DNA of 15,167 bases from Gemmatimonadota bacterium (GCA_003221985.1 QHUQ01000195.1:1-15167); one strand, 5' to 3'. Positions 6,708 to 15,167 are shown, counted from the first letter of the stretch. Notes: generated by a model from the sequence alone, not told the origin. Translations and numbers: made by a program.

Positions 6708-7686
6708 CCAGGTCCTCGATTGCTCGGGTCACAGCCTCGACGGTGAGATCACGCATGCACCGGTGATGTCCCAACGGACACTGCGGCGGGCCGTGCGACG
6801 AGCAGGGCCGGCATTGCAGCTCCATTCCCAATGCCACGTCTCCGGGGCGAACCGGACCAAATCCAAACTCCATGACCGTGGGCCCAAACAGCGCGACGAT
6901 CGGCGTTCCCACGGCGCTCGCCAGGTGCAGCGGCGCGCTGTCGTTCGTCACCAGCAGCGCGGCTCGCTTGAGCAACGCGGCCGATTGTCGCAGCGTCAGC
7001 TTCCCACAGGCATTGATGACCCTTCGCCGCCCTTCACCGCCCTCCGCCGCCCTTCGGATCTCTTCTCCCAAACCGACATCGTCCTGCCCACCAAGCACAA
7101 CGACGGGGGCATGATCCGCGAGTTGCCGGGCGAGCTCCCCATAGTACGGCCAACGCTTGCTGCCCCAAATCGATCCGGGCGCCAGCGCGACAAAGGCTCC
7201 GTCGATGATCGCTGCCGCGGCCTGCTCGTCCACAGCGGTGGGGTGGAGTTGGGGAGGATAGGCGCCCGGAGGCTCGTCCGCGAGGGCCAGGAGCCGGTCG
7301 GTTTCGTGACCTGTTCGGGGCTTGGGGAGGGCTTCTGTATAGAGGAAGGACCACCCGCCCGAGAACCCGATCCGTGACGTGATCCGGGCGAACAGCGCCA
7401 GCGCCGCCGTGCGCAGCGAGCGGTGCGGGAGGTAAGCGCGCCCATAGTGCTCTGCACGGAGCCGGCGGGCCAGGCGCCGCAGTCCCGCCCAGCCCCGGTC
7501 GGCCCGGCGTTTGTCGTAGGGGATCACCTGTCGCACCGCGGGATGCGTCTCCAGCAACGGCGCGGCGATCGGCGTGGTCACGACATCCACCGGTCCGTGT
7601 CGGGCGGCGAGCGCCGACAGCAGCGACGTGGTGAGGATGACATCGCCCAGGAAGGCGGTCTGAATGACGAGGATCGGTTCGCTCAA
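6685..7686 (-). CDS. waaF: Glycosyltransferase family 9 (LPS heptosyltransferase II-like)
   Basis: This 333-residue GT-B protein has the GT9 pattern. N-terminal ILVIQTAFLGDVILTT carries the conserved Asp15 base. The middle domain contains LAPGSIWGSKRWP, typical of WaaF-like enzymes. The nucleotide-sugar site is TNDSAPLHLASAVGTPIVAL (247-266), followed by FGPT. A four-Cys segment (292, 295, 303, 310) in the form CxPC...CPLGHHxCM occurs in many heptosyltransferase II relatives. It probably adds a heptose from ADP-heptose to the LPS core at the cytoplasmic face of the inner membrane; the exact acceptor is unknown. The start is TTG at 7686, overlapping the upstream stop as TTGA, without a ribosome site. 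Residues about 211-222 (Glu/Gly/Arg-rich) are encoded by a 10-bp tandem repeat. Confidence 0.88.
   Translation of the reverse strand: MSEPILVIQTAFLGDVILTTSLLSALAARHGPVDVVTTPIAAPLLETHPAVRQVIPYDKRRADRGWAGLRRLARRLRAEHYGRAYLPHRSLRTAALALFARITSRIGFSGGWSFLYTEALPKPRTGHETDRLLALADEPPGAYPPQLHPTAVDEQAAAAIIDGAFVALAPGSIWGSKRWPYYGELARQLADHAPVVVLGGQDDVGLGEEIRRAAEGGEGRRRVINACGKLTLRQSAALLKRAALLVTNDSAPLHLASAVGTPIVALFGPTVMEFGFGPVRPGDVALGMELQCRPCSSHGPPQCPLGHHRCMRDLTVEAVTRAIEDLGALRRRN
7021..7056. repeat. 10-bp tandem repeat inside the heptosyltransferase gene
   Basis: On the plus strand, successive 10-base blocks read CCTTCGCCGC, CCTTCACCGC and CCTCCGCCGC, followed by a partial CCTTCG. The unit is not a multiple of three, so each gain or loss of one copy would shift the frame. 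It encodes the low-complexity stretch AAEGGEGRRR between two conserved blocks of the enzyme, probably a surface loop. Confidence 0.75.
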
Positions 7687-8486
7687 GGGAGCTGAGCCAC
7701 GGCCCAGACCGGGTCGTGGTCGCTCGTACCGAGCGTGTCGCGCACGATCCCGGTGAGCTTCCGATCGGGGGAAGGCGCGGCGAAACCCTTCAGGAAAACG
7801 TGATCCCAGTTGAACACGGCCGTCGTGAAGCCATTGTGCTCCGTCGGCCAGACGAAACCGTGCGCGACGAACTCCTTCCCGATCCCGTGACTGTTCATGT
7901 CGCCGGCCACGATCACGAGCGGATACGTACGGGCATCGGCGAGAATCGCATCGGCCTGATCGCGCCGCTTCGAGGGGCGGATGTCACTGGGCGTGCCGAG
8001 ATGGGCGCTGTACACCCGGACCTGCAACGCTCCGACGAGCACCGTCGCCGCCGTGGCGATGCGCTGCGCATGACGCAGGCCGCCGATGTGCGGCAGCAGC
8101 AGTTTTTCGTCCGCCACGATCGGCCAGCGAGAGAGGATCGCGTTGCCGAAGTCGTGTCCCAGCTTGGGGTGCACCGCCGCGGGATAGTAGACCCACGCCA
8201 TCCCCAGTGCGTCGGCGATGCGTCGCGTCCCCTCCGCGTCCATCTCCTGGAGCACGACGATATCCGCGTCCGGCAGCGGCGCGCGCGTCGTGAGCACGTT
8301 GATCGCGCGGTCGACATGCTTGCCCCACTGCACGTTGTACGTCACGACGCGCAGAACGTGATTGGCGGCGATAGGCGTGGCTGGCGACGCCGGCACGCCC
8401 GCGTAGCGAGGGCCGAGCGGGCTCTGGTAATTGACGACCGCGCGACAGGCCCCTCCCCCTCCCCCCACCGCTGAGAATGTTCGCAT
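7683..8486 (-). CDS. Endonuclease/exonuclease/phosphatase family protein, N-terminus uncertain
   Basis: From ATG at 8486 the frame gives 267 residues with all core motifs of the DNase I-like EEP fold. These are Asn51 in VVTYNVQWG, Glu81 in VVLQEMDAEG, His162 in YSAHLGT, Asp196/Asn198 in VAGDMNSHG, and Asp256/His257 in TSDHDPVW. Substrates of this family range from DNA to phospholipids and phosphoinositides; which applies here is unknown. Residues 14 onward (CRAVVNYQSPLGPRYAG) look like the start of a mature lipoprotein, Cys first. What precedes is a Gly run encoded by a G-rich tract rather than a signal peptide, and the ATG has no ribosome site. The original start and signal peptide seem to be missing. 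The preceding S9 reading frame runs through this gene in another frame. Confidence 0.8.
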   Translation of the reverse strand: MRTFSAVGGGGGACRAVVNYQSPLGPRYAGVPASPATPIAANHVLRVVTYNVQWGKHVDRAINVLTTRAPLPDADIVVLQEMDAEGTRRIADALGMAWVYYPAAVHPKLGHDFGNAILSRWPIVADEKLLLPHIGGLRHAQRIATAATVLVGALQVRVYSAHLGTPSDIRPSKRRDQADAILADARTYPLVIVAGDMNSHGIGKEFVAHGFVWPTEHNGFTTAVFNWDHVFLKGFAAPSPDRKLTGIVRDTLGTSDHDPVWAVAQLP

Positions 8487-9129
8487 AGCGAAGAAAGTGG
8501 TGCGTGTCGTCTGGAATGACCAAAGTCTCAAACGGCACTCTAGCGCCGGCGAGTCGTCGCACGAGATCGGTCGTTTGTGCGAACCGGACATTGCGGTCAT
8601 CGTCACCATGAATCAGCAGCACCGGTGACTTCCAACCGGCTACGGACGAAACGGGAGATGAGTGCCACGCTGTGGCGAGCGCCGTATCGGCGTCGGGAGC
8701 CTGCTCGTAGCGTTGCCGATCGAATGCTCGCGAGTACGTCGACCAGTCGTGCACGCCGTGAATGTCGACGCCGGCCGCGAACACGTCGGAGTTGCGCGCC
8801 AGCGCCAAGGCGGTCAGAAAACCGCCATAGGAGCCGCCGTAAATCCCGATCCGGCCCGCATCCACGCGGGGCAGCGTGCGGAGATACGCGGCCGCTGCTT
8901 GAATGTCTCGATACTCGGCCGCGCCACGCGCACCGGCATTGGGTGGTTGATGGAAGTCAAAGCCATAACCGATGCCGAGCCGGTAGTTCACCGAGAGCAC
9001 GATGAACCCGCGACTCGCCAGATATTGATTCAGCGCGTAGGCGTTCGAGTAATAGTCCGAGTGGTGTGACGAGGCCGGCTGGATAGTCGGTCGGTATGTG
9101 GTCGGCGCCGATGGTGCGAACTGCGGCAC
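7984..9129 (-). pseudogene. S9 prolyl oligopeptidase family, 3' fragment with the catalytic domain
   Basis: This frame carries the alpha/beta-hydrolase half of an S9 peptidase: DYYSNAYALNQYLASRGF and VLSVNYRLGIGYG, the nucleophile elbow YGGSYGG, the acid loop LLIHGDDDRNV and the His in PDDTHHFLRY, so the Ser-Asp-His triad is present. The usual strand with the oxyanion-hole HGGP is absent; it should precede DYYSNAY. Similarity starts at about 9060 and stops at about 8465 in the G-rich tract. Beyond that the frame merely reads through the EEP gene to a stop at 7984, and the usual closing helix of the domain is missing. The first ATG of the frame (9129) lies within the upstream fragment. It is the continuation of the 5' fragment after a frameshifting deletion, and it is unlikely to make a working enzyme alone. 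Confidence 0.72.
8450..8469 (-). repeat. G-rich tract at the S9 peptidase / EEP junction
   Basis: The minus strand reads GG, T, six G, A, five G, A, four G. The closely spaced G runs could form a G-quadruplex in DNA or mRNA, and long G runs are also prone to slippage and sequencing error. The S9 peptidase similarity ends just before it and the EEP protein begins just after it, in a different frame. Confidence 0.7.
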
Positions 9130-10384
9130 GAGGCGTCGTGAACCCCTTCGTCGCGGGCAGTGGTGGCCGCTGCGGCGTCGCGCTGATAAATACGAGCGTC
9201 GAGCCGTCGCCGGTGAGTGTTGGCGCCCATTCCAATCCAGCCCCTGGCGTCATGACTTCGGGCGCGGCGCGGTCCACGGGAACGCGAACGACGTGACGTC
9301 GGTCAGTGTCGAGCGAGTCCGCTCCCATGTTGCCCGCAAATACCAGCCACGCTCCATCGCTGCTCAGCGAAATGTGCTCGGCCATGAAGCGGCCGGGGGT
9401 AAGCAACACGGGTGAGCCACCGGTGGCGGGAATCGAGTAGAGATGTGGCCATCCATCCTGGTAGGAAAGGAAGACAACCCGGTCTCGCGTCCCCCAGCCG
9501 AGGTTGGTTCCTCCATCCGTCGAGGGCACCGAGCCGGCGAGCGTCTCCGGCGATCTCCACAGGCGCTGCGCAGCTCCTGTCGATGCGTCGGCGGTCCAGA
9601 TTTCCCAAGGGTTGGGTCTCGATGGCAAGATCGAGTCTGGGGCTCCACCCGCGGCCGACATTCGCACGAACGCGATGCGCCGGCCATCCGGAGACCAGCG
9701 TGGCGACCGGTCGCGCGCGAATGCCGGCACGAGCCAGGTGATCGCGGTACTGTCATTCGTATAGACGCCGATGAAGGAGTGATCGCCGCGATTGGCAACG
9801 AACGCGAGCCGGGAGCCGTCCGGCGACCAGCGCGAATCGCCGTTCTCGCCGCGCACTGTGATCAGCGCCTTGGCCGGTGCGGATCCGTCGAGGGGAGCCG
9901 TCCAGATCTGGCCGCCCTTGCTGAACGCCACGACGTCGCCGCGTGGAGAAACCACCGGCTCATCTCCATCGCCGATCGCCTTTGGCTCGCCGCCGTCGAA
10001 CGGCACGCTGAAGATCTGCACCTTGGGAGGCGCGGGGTTCGAGTTGACGTTGACCGGGAGCGCGTCGTCCCAGTTCGAGCCGTGGTCGCCGCCGCGCACG
10101 TACACGACAAACCGTCCATTCGCCGAGATCGTGACGCTGGTCAGCTCCTGCCCGTCATCGCGGTCGTAGTGGGTCAGCTGCCGCGCGGCGAATGCGGGCC
10201 CCTCGGCGACATAAATGTTTCGCCGGCCCTGTTCGTTGAACGCCCACGCGATGCGAGCGCCCGTCGCGGCGGCGGCCAGCTCGGTGGGGTAGGGATAGGA
10301 CCGGACCTGATCGAACGTGAATTGGGCAGATGCTACAACAGGCAATCCGATAGCGAGCACGGCAGTAGAAATCACGCTCCGCAT
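8957..10384 (-). pseudogene. S9 prolyl oligopeptidase family, 5' fragment (signal peptide and beta-propeller)
   Basis: ATG at 10384 begins a clear signal peptide (hydrophobic core, cleavage after VVASA near residue 20). Residues about 30-430 form a WD40-like/PD40 beta-propeller with repeated WSPDG (186-190, 230-234) and related blades (SANGRF, SSDGAW, TGDGST). The frame ends its similarity at residue about 441 (position about 9062, LVTP) and then reads nonsense to a stop at 8957. Meanwhile the hydrolase domain continues in another frame. From memory of the family, about 45-60 residues are missing at the join, including the HGGP strand. An intact version would be a secreted or periplasmic serine peptidase. 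The gene follows lepA by 29 bp, and its ribosome site is supplied by a GGGGAAN heptad array. Confidence 0.75.
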
Positions 10385-10388
10385 AACC

Positions 10389-10409
10389 GTTCCCCTTTCC
10401 CCATTCCCC
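10389..10409 (-). repeat. Three GGGGAAN heptads supplying the S9 gene ribosome site
   Basis: The 29-bp gap between the lepA stop and the S9 start reads, on the minus strand, GGGGAAT, GGGGAAA, GGGGAAC and then GGTT before ATG. The last GGGGA is well placed as a Shine-Dalgarno sequence. The array resembles the heptads at 686-776 in length and composition (G-run followed by A-run). Confidence 0.75.
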
Positions 10410-10413
10410 GGTG

Positions 10414-12213
<1,800 letters not shown>

Positions 12214-12242
12214 CGCGCGGAAATATAGCCCCCATAACACCC
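12214..12242. promoter_or_regulatory. Compact divergent region between lepA and rho
   Basis: Only 29 bp separate the two start codons, with no Shine-Dalgarno on either side. An AT-rich core, AAATATA (12221-12227), reads TATATT on the lepA strand and ends eight bases before the lepA ATG. This is the spacing expected for a -10 element of a leaderless transcript. For rho, the same core or CATAAC (12233-12238) are possible -10 elements. No convincing -35 is seen. The promoter call is inference from spacing and composition. Confidence 0.35.
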
Positions 12243-13313
12243 ATGGCTCCCATCACCGGCTGGTTCGATCCCTCGCCCAAAGGCGGCTCGCTGCGCCTCG
12301 CGGCCAACAGTTATCTGCCTGCGAAGAGCGATCCGCAGGTCCGCCTCCCCGGGCTGCGCCGCGGCGACTTGATCGTGCTCGACAATGGCCGCGTGACGAC
12401 AGTGAATGGCGAGCCGGCCGGCCAGCTGGACGGCCGGCCCGATTTCGCGAATCTGGGCGCCGTCCATCCGAACCGCCCGCTCACGCTCGAGACGCCGCGC
12501 GCCTCGAGTCCGCGCACTGCCGAAACACAGCGCGTCGTCGACCTGATCTGCCCGTTCGGCTTCGGCCAGCGGGCGCTCATCGTCTCGCCGCCGAAGGCCG
12601 GCAAGACGATGATGCTCCAGGCGATCGCAGAGGCGGTGGCCGAGAATCATCCCAAGGCGATCCTGCTGATTCTGCTCGTGGACGAGCGGCCGGAGGAAGT
12701 GAGCGAGATGATCGACTGGGGGCGTGGGGAAGTCATCGCGTCGAGCTTCGACTTGCCGCACGAACGGCACGTCGCCGCGGCCGACATGGTCTTCGAGCAT
12801 GCGCGCCGCCAGGTCGAGCTGGGGCGCGACGTCGTCATCGTGCTCGACTCGCTGACCCGCCTCGCGCGCTCGCACAACACGACAGGACGGGGCACGGGAC
12901 GCACGATGTCGGGAGGCCTCGATGCCAACGCGCTCGCCAAGCCGAAGGGACTCTTCGGCGCGGCACGCGCGGTGCCGCCCAAGGACGGCGGCGGTTCCTT
13001 GACCGTGATCGCCACCGCTCTCGTCGAAACCGAGAGCAAGATGGACGACATCATCTTCGAGGAGTTCAAGGGTACGGGAAACGCCGAGCTGCGGCTGACG
13101 CGGGCGCTGGCCGACCGGCGCATCTATCCGGCCGTCGATATCGCGGCGAGCGGGACGCGCCGGGAAGAGCTGCTGGCCGATGCAAAGACGATCGAGGCGA
13201 AACAGAAGCTCCGGCGGGTCCTGGTGGATCTCCCGCCGGAGCAGGCGATGCAGTCGCTACTACAGCAGATGAAGCGCGCTAAGACGAATGCCGAGTTGTT
13301 GTCTGCGCTTTAG
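12243..13313 (+). CDS. rho: Transcription termination factor Rho, short form without the N-terminal helical domain
   Basis: The 356 residues include the full RecA-like motor: Walker A SPPKAGKT (115-122), LVDERPEE (145-152), Walker B DVVIVLD (196-202) with [11 protein letters not shown], the Q-loop region [11 protein letters not shown] (221-231) and the R-loop [11 protein letters not shown] (273-283). [18 protein letters not shown] follows. It is a hexameric RNA helicase that ends transcription. It is shorter than E. coli Rho (419): the N-terminal helical bundle is absent and the protein begins at the OB fold. There the RNP-like segment reads KGGSLRL where E. coli has DGFGFLR, and the region matching Tyr80 has Gln, so the primary-site aromatics appear lost. 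Starts inside the motor are unlikely; ATG at 12243 is the natural start. The 3' end overlaps the convergent PepSY gene by 35 bp. Confidence 0.93.
   Translation: MAPITGWFDPSPKGGSLRLAANSYLPAKSDPQVRLPGLRRGDLIVLDNGRVTTVNGEPAGQLDGRPDFANLGAVHPNRPLTLETPRASSPRTAETQRVVDLICPFGFGQRALIVSPPKAGKTMMLQAIAEAVAENHPKAILLILLVDERPEEVSEMIDWGRGEVIASSFDLPHERHVAAADMVFEHARRQVELGRDVVIVLDSLTRLARSHNTTGRGTGRTMSGGLDANALAKPKGLFGAARAVPPKDGGGSLTVIATALVETESKMDDIIFEEFKGTGNAELRLTRALADRRIYPAVDIAASGTRREELLADAKTIEAKQKLRRVLVDLPPEQAMQSLLQQMKRAKTNAELLSAL
13208..13242 (-). terminator. Putative intrinsic terminator of the PepSY gene, lying inside rho
   Basis: The arms GCTCCGGCGGG (13208-13218) and CCCGCCGGAGC (13232-13242) are perfect 11-bp complements with a 13-nt loop. 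On the minus strand the stem begins 36 bases after the PepSY stop and is followed by TTCTGTTTC, a modest U-rich tail. On the plus strand no T-run follows, so it is not an obvious rho terminator. It lies within rho codons, so the structure could also be a chance product of GC-rich coding sequence. Confidence 0.45.
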
Positions 13314-13626
13314 CACGCATTCCTGAGTTCACCGCCACAACCCGGCCGGTCATCGCGTTCACTTCGACTTCGGTTGTGCCTTTCCGCCCGGCGCGCTGGA
13401 TCTTGAACTCGTACAGTAGCCGGCCCCGCGCGCGCTCGAGCTCGGTATTCTGCACGGTGCCGGGGACGCGCTTCAGGGCGATCGCGCGGGCCGAATCCTC
13501 GCTGATTTTCGCCTTGGAGACGAGGCTGTCGGGAACGGTCCGTGTAGGCGTCGCGTCTTGAGCAGTGAGGCGTCCGGCGGCGAACGATAGTGCCGCCGCC
13601 AGGGTAAGTGTGGAAAGAAGGCGCAT
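13279..13626 (-). CDS. Secreted PepSY-domain protein
   Basis: This 115-residue protein has a clear signal peptide (MRLLSTLTLAAALSFAAG core, cleavage near residue 21-22). It carries one PepSY domain at about residues 41-101: ISEDSARAIALKRVPGTVQN, then ELERARGRLLYEFKIQ and a closing VEVNAMTGRVVAVN. PepSY domains are periplasmic or cell-surface modules, some of which inhibit peptidases or sense ligands; the specific role here is unknown. The start ATG at 13626 has a good AGGAG (13633-13637) six bases upstream. The 3' end overlaps rho on the other strand by 35 bp. A perfect 8-bp inverted repeat lies just upstream, and the RND gene comes in from the same strand. Confidence 0.85.
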   Translation of the reverse strand: MRLLSTLTLAAALSFAAGRLTAQDATPTRTVPDSLVSKAKISEDSARAIALKRVPGTVQNTELERARGRLLYEFKIQRAGRKGTTEVEVNAMTGRVVAVNSGMRAKAQTTTRHSS

Positions 13627-15167
13627 GTTTCACTCCTGAAAGTGTGGTCGTTTCTAGAGACCACACCATCCCACGGTCGGTCACCGCAGCCGGTAGTCCC
13701 CGCCTCGGATCGCCACGAGCAGGCCAACGGTAACAAACCGAACAGCGTGCACAGCGTCGTCATCAGGATTGGCCGCAGCCGCACCCTCGCCGCCTCGCGG
13801 ATCGCGATTTCCAGGGCCACCCCCTCGTCGCGCATGCGCAATCGGGTGAAGTCGAGCAGGATGATGCCGTTTTTGACGATCAGGCCGACGAGCAGGATCA
13901 GTCCCATGAAGGACGCCACGTTCAGCGCCGTGCCGGTGACCAGCAGCAGCACCAAAGCTCCCACGAACGACACCGGTGCGACGAGCAGGACGATCACCGG
14001 CTCGACGAACGACTCGAATTGCACGACCATGACGGCGCACACGCTCACCGCCGCGAGCGCCAGCACGAGCAGCAATGCGCGGAACGCCTGCTGCTGGCTC
14101 TCGTATTGGCCGCCGAGCGCCACGCGGACGCCGGACGGGGCAGGATGTGCGGCGAGAACCCGCCGCACGTCACCCATGACTCCGCCGAGCGAGCGCCCGC
14201 TGACGTCCGCCGTGATGGCGATCATTTGCTGCTGATTCTCGCGCTCCAGGCTGATCCGCGACTGGGTCGGCGTGAACGAAGCCAGGCTGCCGAGCGGCGT
14301 GACGCGAGCCGCGGCCGCGACGATCGGCAGGGCGCGCAGGCGGAGCGGATCGTAGCGCACCGAATCCGGCGCGCGTACTCGCACGCCGACCGGCCTGTCC
14401 TCCGCGCGAATCTCTCCCGCCTCCGTCCCGAGCAGCGCCGCGCTCACGGCGCTTCCCACGTCCTCGGGCGTCAGGCCGATCCGGTCCGCCTCGGCCTGAT
14501 TGACGCGCATCATCAGCTCAGGGGACGGCTCCACCACGCCGTTGAACAGGTCCTCGAGGCCCGGGACTCCCTCGAGATCGGGGGCCAGCCTTTCGGCATA
14601 CGCTTCGAGCGAATCCAACCGCTCGCCGAACAGCTTGATCTCGACGGGCTTCGCGTTGCCCGCGAGATCGTTGATCACGTCCGACAGAATCTGGACGAAC
14701 TCGATGTGGAGCCGGGGTACCGCAGTGTTGACCGCGCCCCGTACATCGTCCATGACGGCGAAAATGTCCCGCGAGCGACGGTTGCGTGGCACCAAGCGCG
14801 CTGCGATGTCGCCGGTATTCTGCGACGTCGCAAACAGCCCGAGCTCCGCGCCGGTGCGACGGGAGGTTGCTTCGATCTCTGGAGTGTGCGCGAGAATATT
14901 CTCCACGATCCCGACTTCACGGTCAGTTTCCGCCAACGCCGTCCCACCGGGTGTGAAGTAGTCCAGGACGAACGCGCCTTCGTCCATTTCGGGCAGGAAC
15001 CCCGTGCCCACGAGACGCATGAGGATGATGCCCACCACCACAAACGCCAGCGCCGCAACACCGATGCGCCGGGTGTGGTGCAGCACGGCCGCTAGCGCCC
15101 GCTCGTAGCGCGATCCCAGTGCATCGAGCGCGCGCTGCGCTCGAGCCAGCGGCCCGGTGGGGGTGGA
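13473..15167 (-). pseudogene. RND efflux transporter permease, C-terminal half, broken near its 3' end
   Basis: The frame is open at the right edge, so the N-terminal half lies outside. It contains a membrane helix near position 15040 (GVAALAFVVVGIILMRLVG), then GTGFLPEMDEGAFVLDYF and the porter/docking domain with QNTGDIAARLVP, PVEIKLFG and DRPVGVRVRAP. Helices ALLLVLALAAVSVCAVMVVQ, PVIVLLVAPVSFVGALVLLL and SFMGLILLVGLIVKNGIILL follow, with the family-typical VRLRPILMTTLCTLFGLLPLA at the end. This is the inner-membrane proton-driven pump of a tripartite export system, of the CzcA/CusA- or HAE1-like type. After PLA (about 13722) the frame becomes non-homologous and runs through the PepSY start to 13473. 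The last membrane helix is missing. A second frame (ending TGA at 13683-13681, reading LLVAIRGGDYRLR) could be the original tail. Confidence 0.75.
13642..13666. repeat. Perfect inverted repeat upstream of the PepSY gene
   Basis: GTGTGGTC (13642-13649) and GACCACAC (13659-13666) are exact reverse complements around a 9-nt centre containing the palindrome TCTAGA. The repeat lies 15 bases before the PepSY start codon and just beyond the stop (13681-13683) of the alternative RND tail frame. It could be an operator or an mRNA hairpin. The poor T-run after it (TTTC on the minus strand) makes a strong intrinsic terminator less likely. Confidence 0.6.

Noticed and set aside
8450..8469. Rho-independent terminator or CRISPR-like signal at the C-rich tract
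   Set aside because: There is no stem, no spaced repeat and no T-run; it is a simple homopolymer-like tract.
12416..12439. GGCCGGCC repeated on both sides of an 8-nt spacer in rho
   Set aside because: It is self-palindromic GC-rich codons for Gly, Pro, Ala and Arg inside conserved-length coding sequence; no sign of function beyond coding.
14019..15095. Plus-strand 358-codon frame opposite the RND gene
   Set aside because: It is His/Arg-rich and antisense to clear transmembrane and porter-domain coding; no motif.

Overview
The window is high-GC DNA with almost no non-coding space. It looks like a chromosomal segment of a Gram-negative bacterium: it has an LPS-type heptosyltransferase, an RND efflux pump and several secreted proteins. 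The protein flavour (S9 peptidases, PepSY proteins, a short Rho, ftsEX next to an EnvC-like gene) suggests Gemmatimonadota or a neighbouring phylum. That placement is an inference from general impression, not from a search.

Almost everything is on the minus strand. Reading in the direction of transcription from about 12.2 kb to 1, the order is lepA, S9 peptidase (broken), endonuclease/exonuclease/phosphatase protein, GT9 heptosyltransferase, ROK sugar kinase, PfkB sugar kinase, STAS/GHKL-ATPase protein, small STAS-like protein, cystathionine gamma-synthase/lyase, ftsE, ftsX and an envC-like gene cut by the left edge. From the phosphatase-like gene to ftsX the genes overlap by a few bases or abut, mostly through NTGA stop-start overlaps with GTG, TTG or ATG starts. 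They very likely form one translationally coupled operon. Only rho, at 12.2-13.3 kb, is on the plus strand; it diverges from lepA across 29 bp. Right of rho are a convergent PepSY gene, which overlaps the rho 3' end by 35 bp, and the 3' half of an RND efflux gene that enters from the right edge.

FtsE, FtsX and the EnvC-like protein form a recognised machine: ATP hydrolysis by FtsEX drives an EnvC-type coiled-coil activator of peptidoglycan hydrolases at division. Upstream in the same transcript is an apparent partner-switch pair, a STAS-GHKL ATPase and a DUF4325-like STAS protein, whose target is not evident. The two sugar kinases and the heptosyltransferase suggest sugar and envelope metabolism.

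The oddest features are two kinds. First, heptanucleotide repeats: one inverted pair puts the envC-like start codon in the loop of a long hairpin, and another array supplies the ribosome binding site of the S9 gene. Second, three apparent deletion or frameshift scars: inside the S9 peptidase, between the S9 peptidase and the phosphatase-like gene at a G-rich tract, and near the 3' end of the RND gene. These are either gene decay or assembly errors. I saw no tRNA, rRNA, CRISPR array, insertion sequence or phage gene. There is no gene-free stretch over 300 bases.
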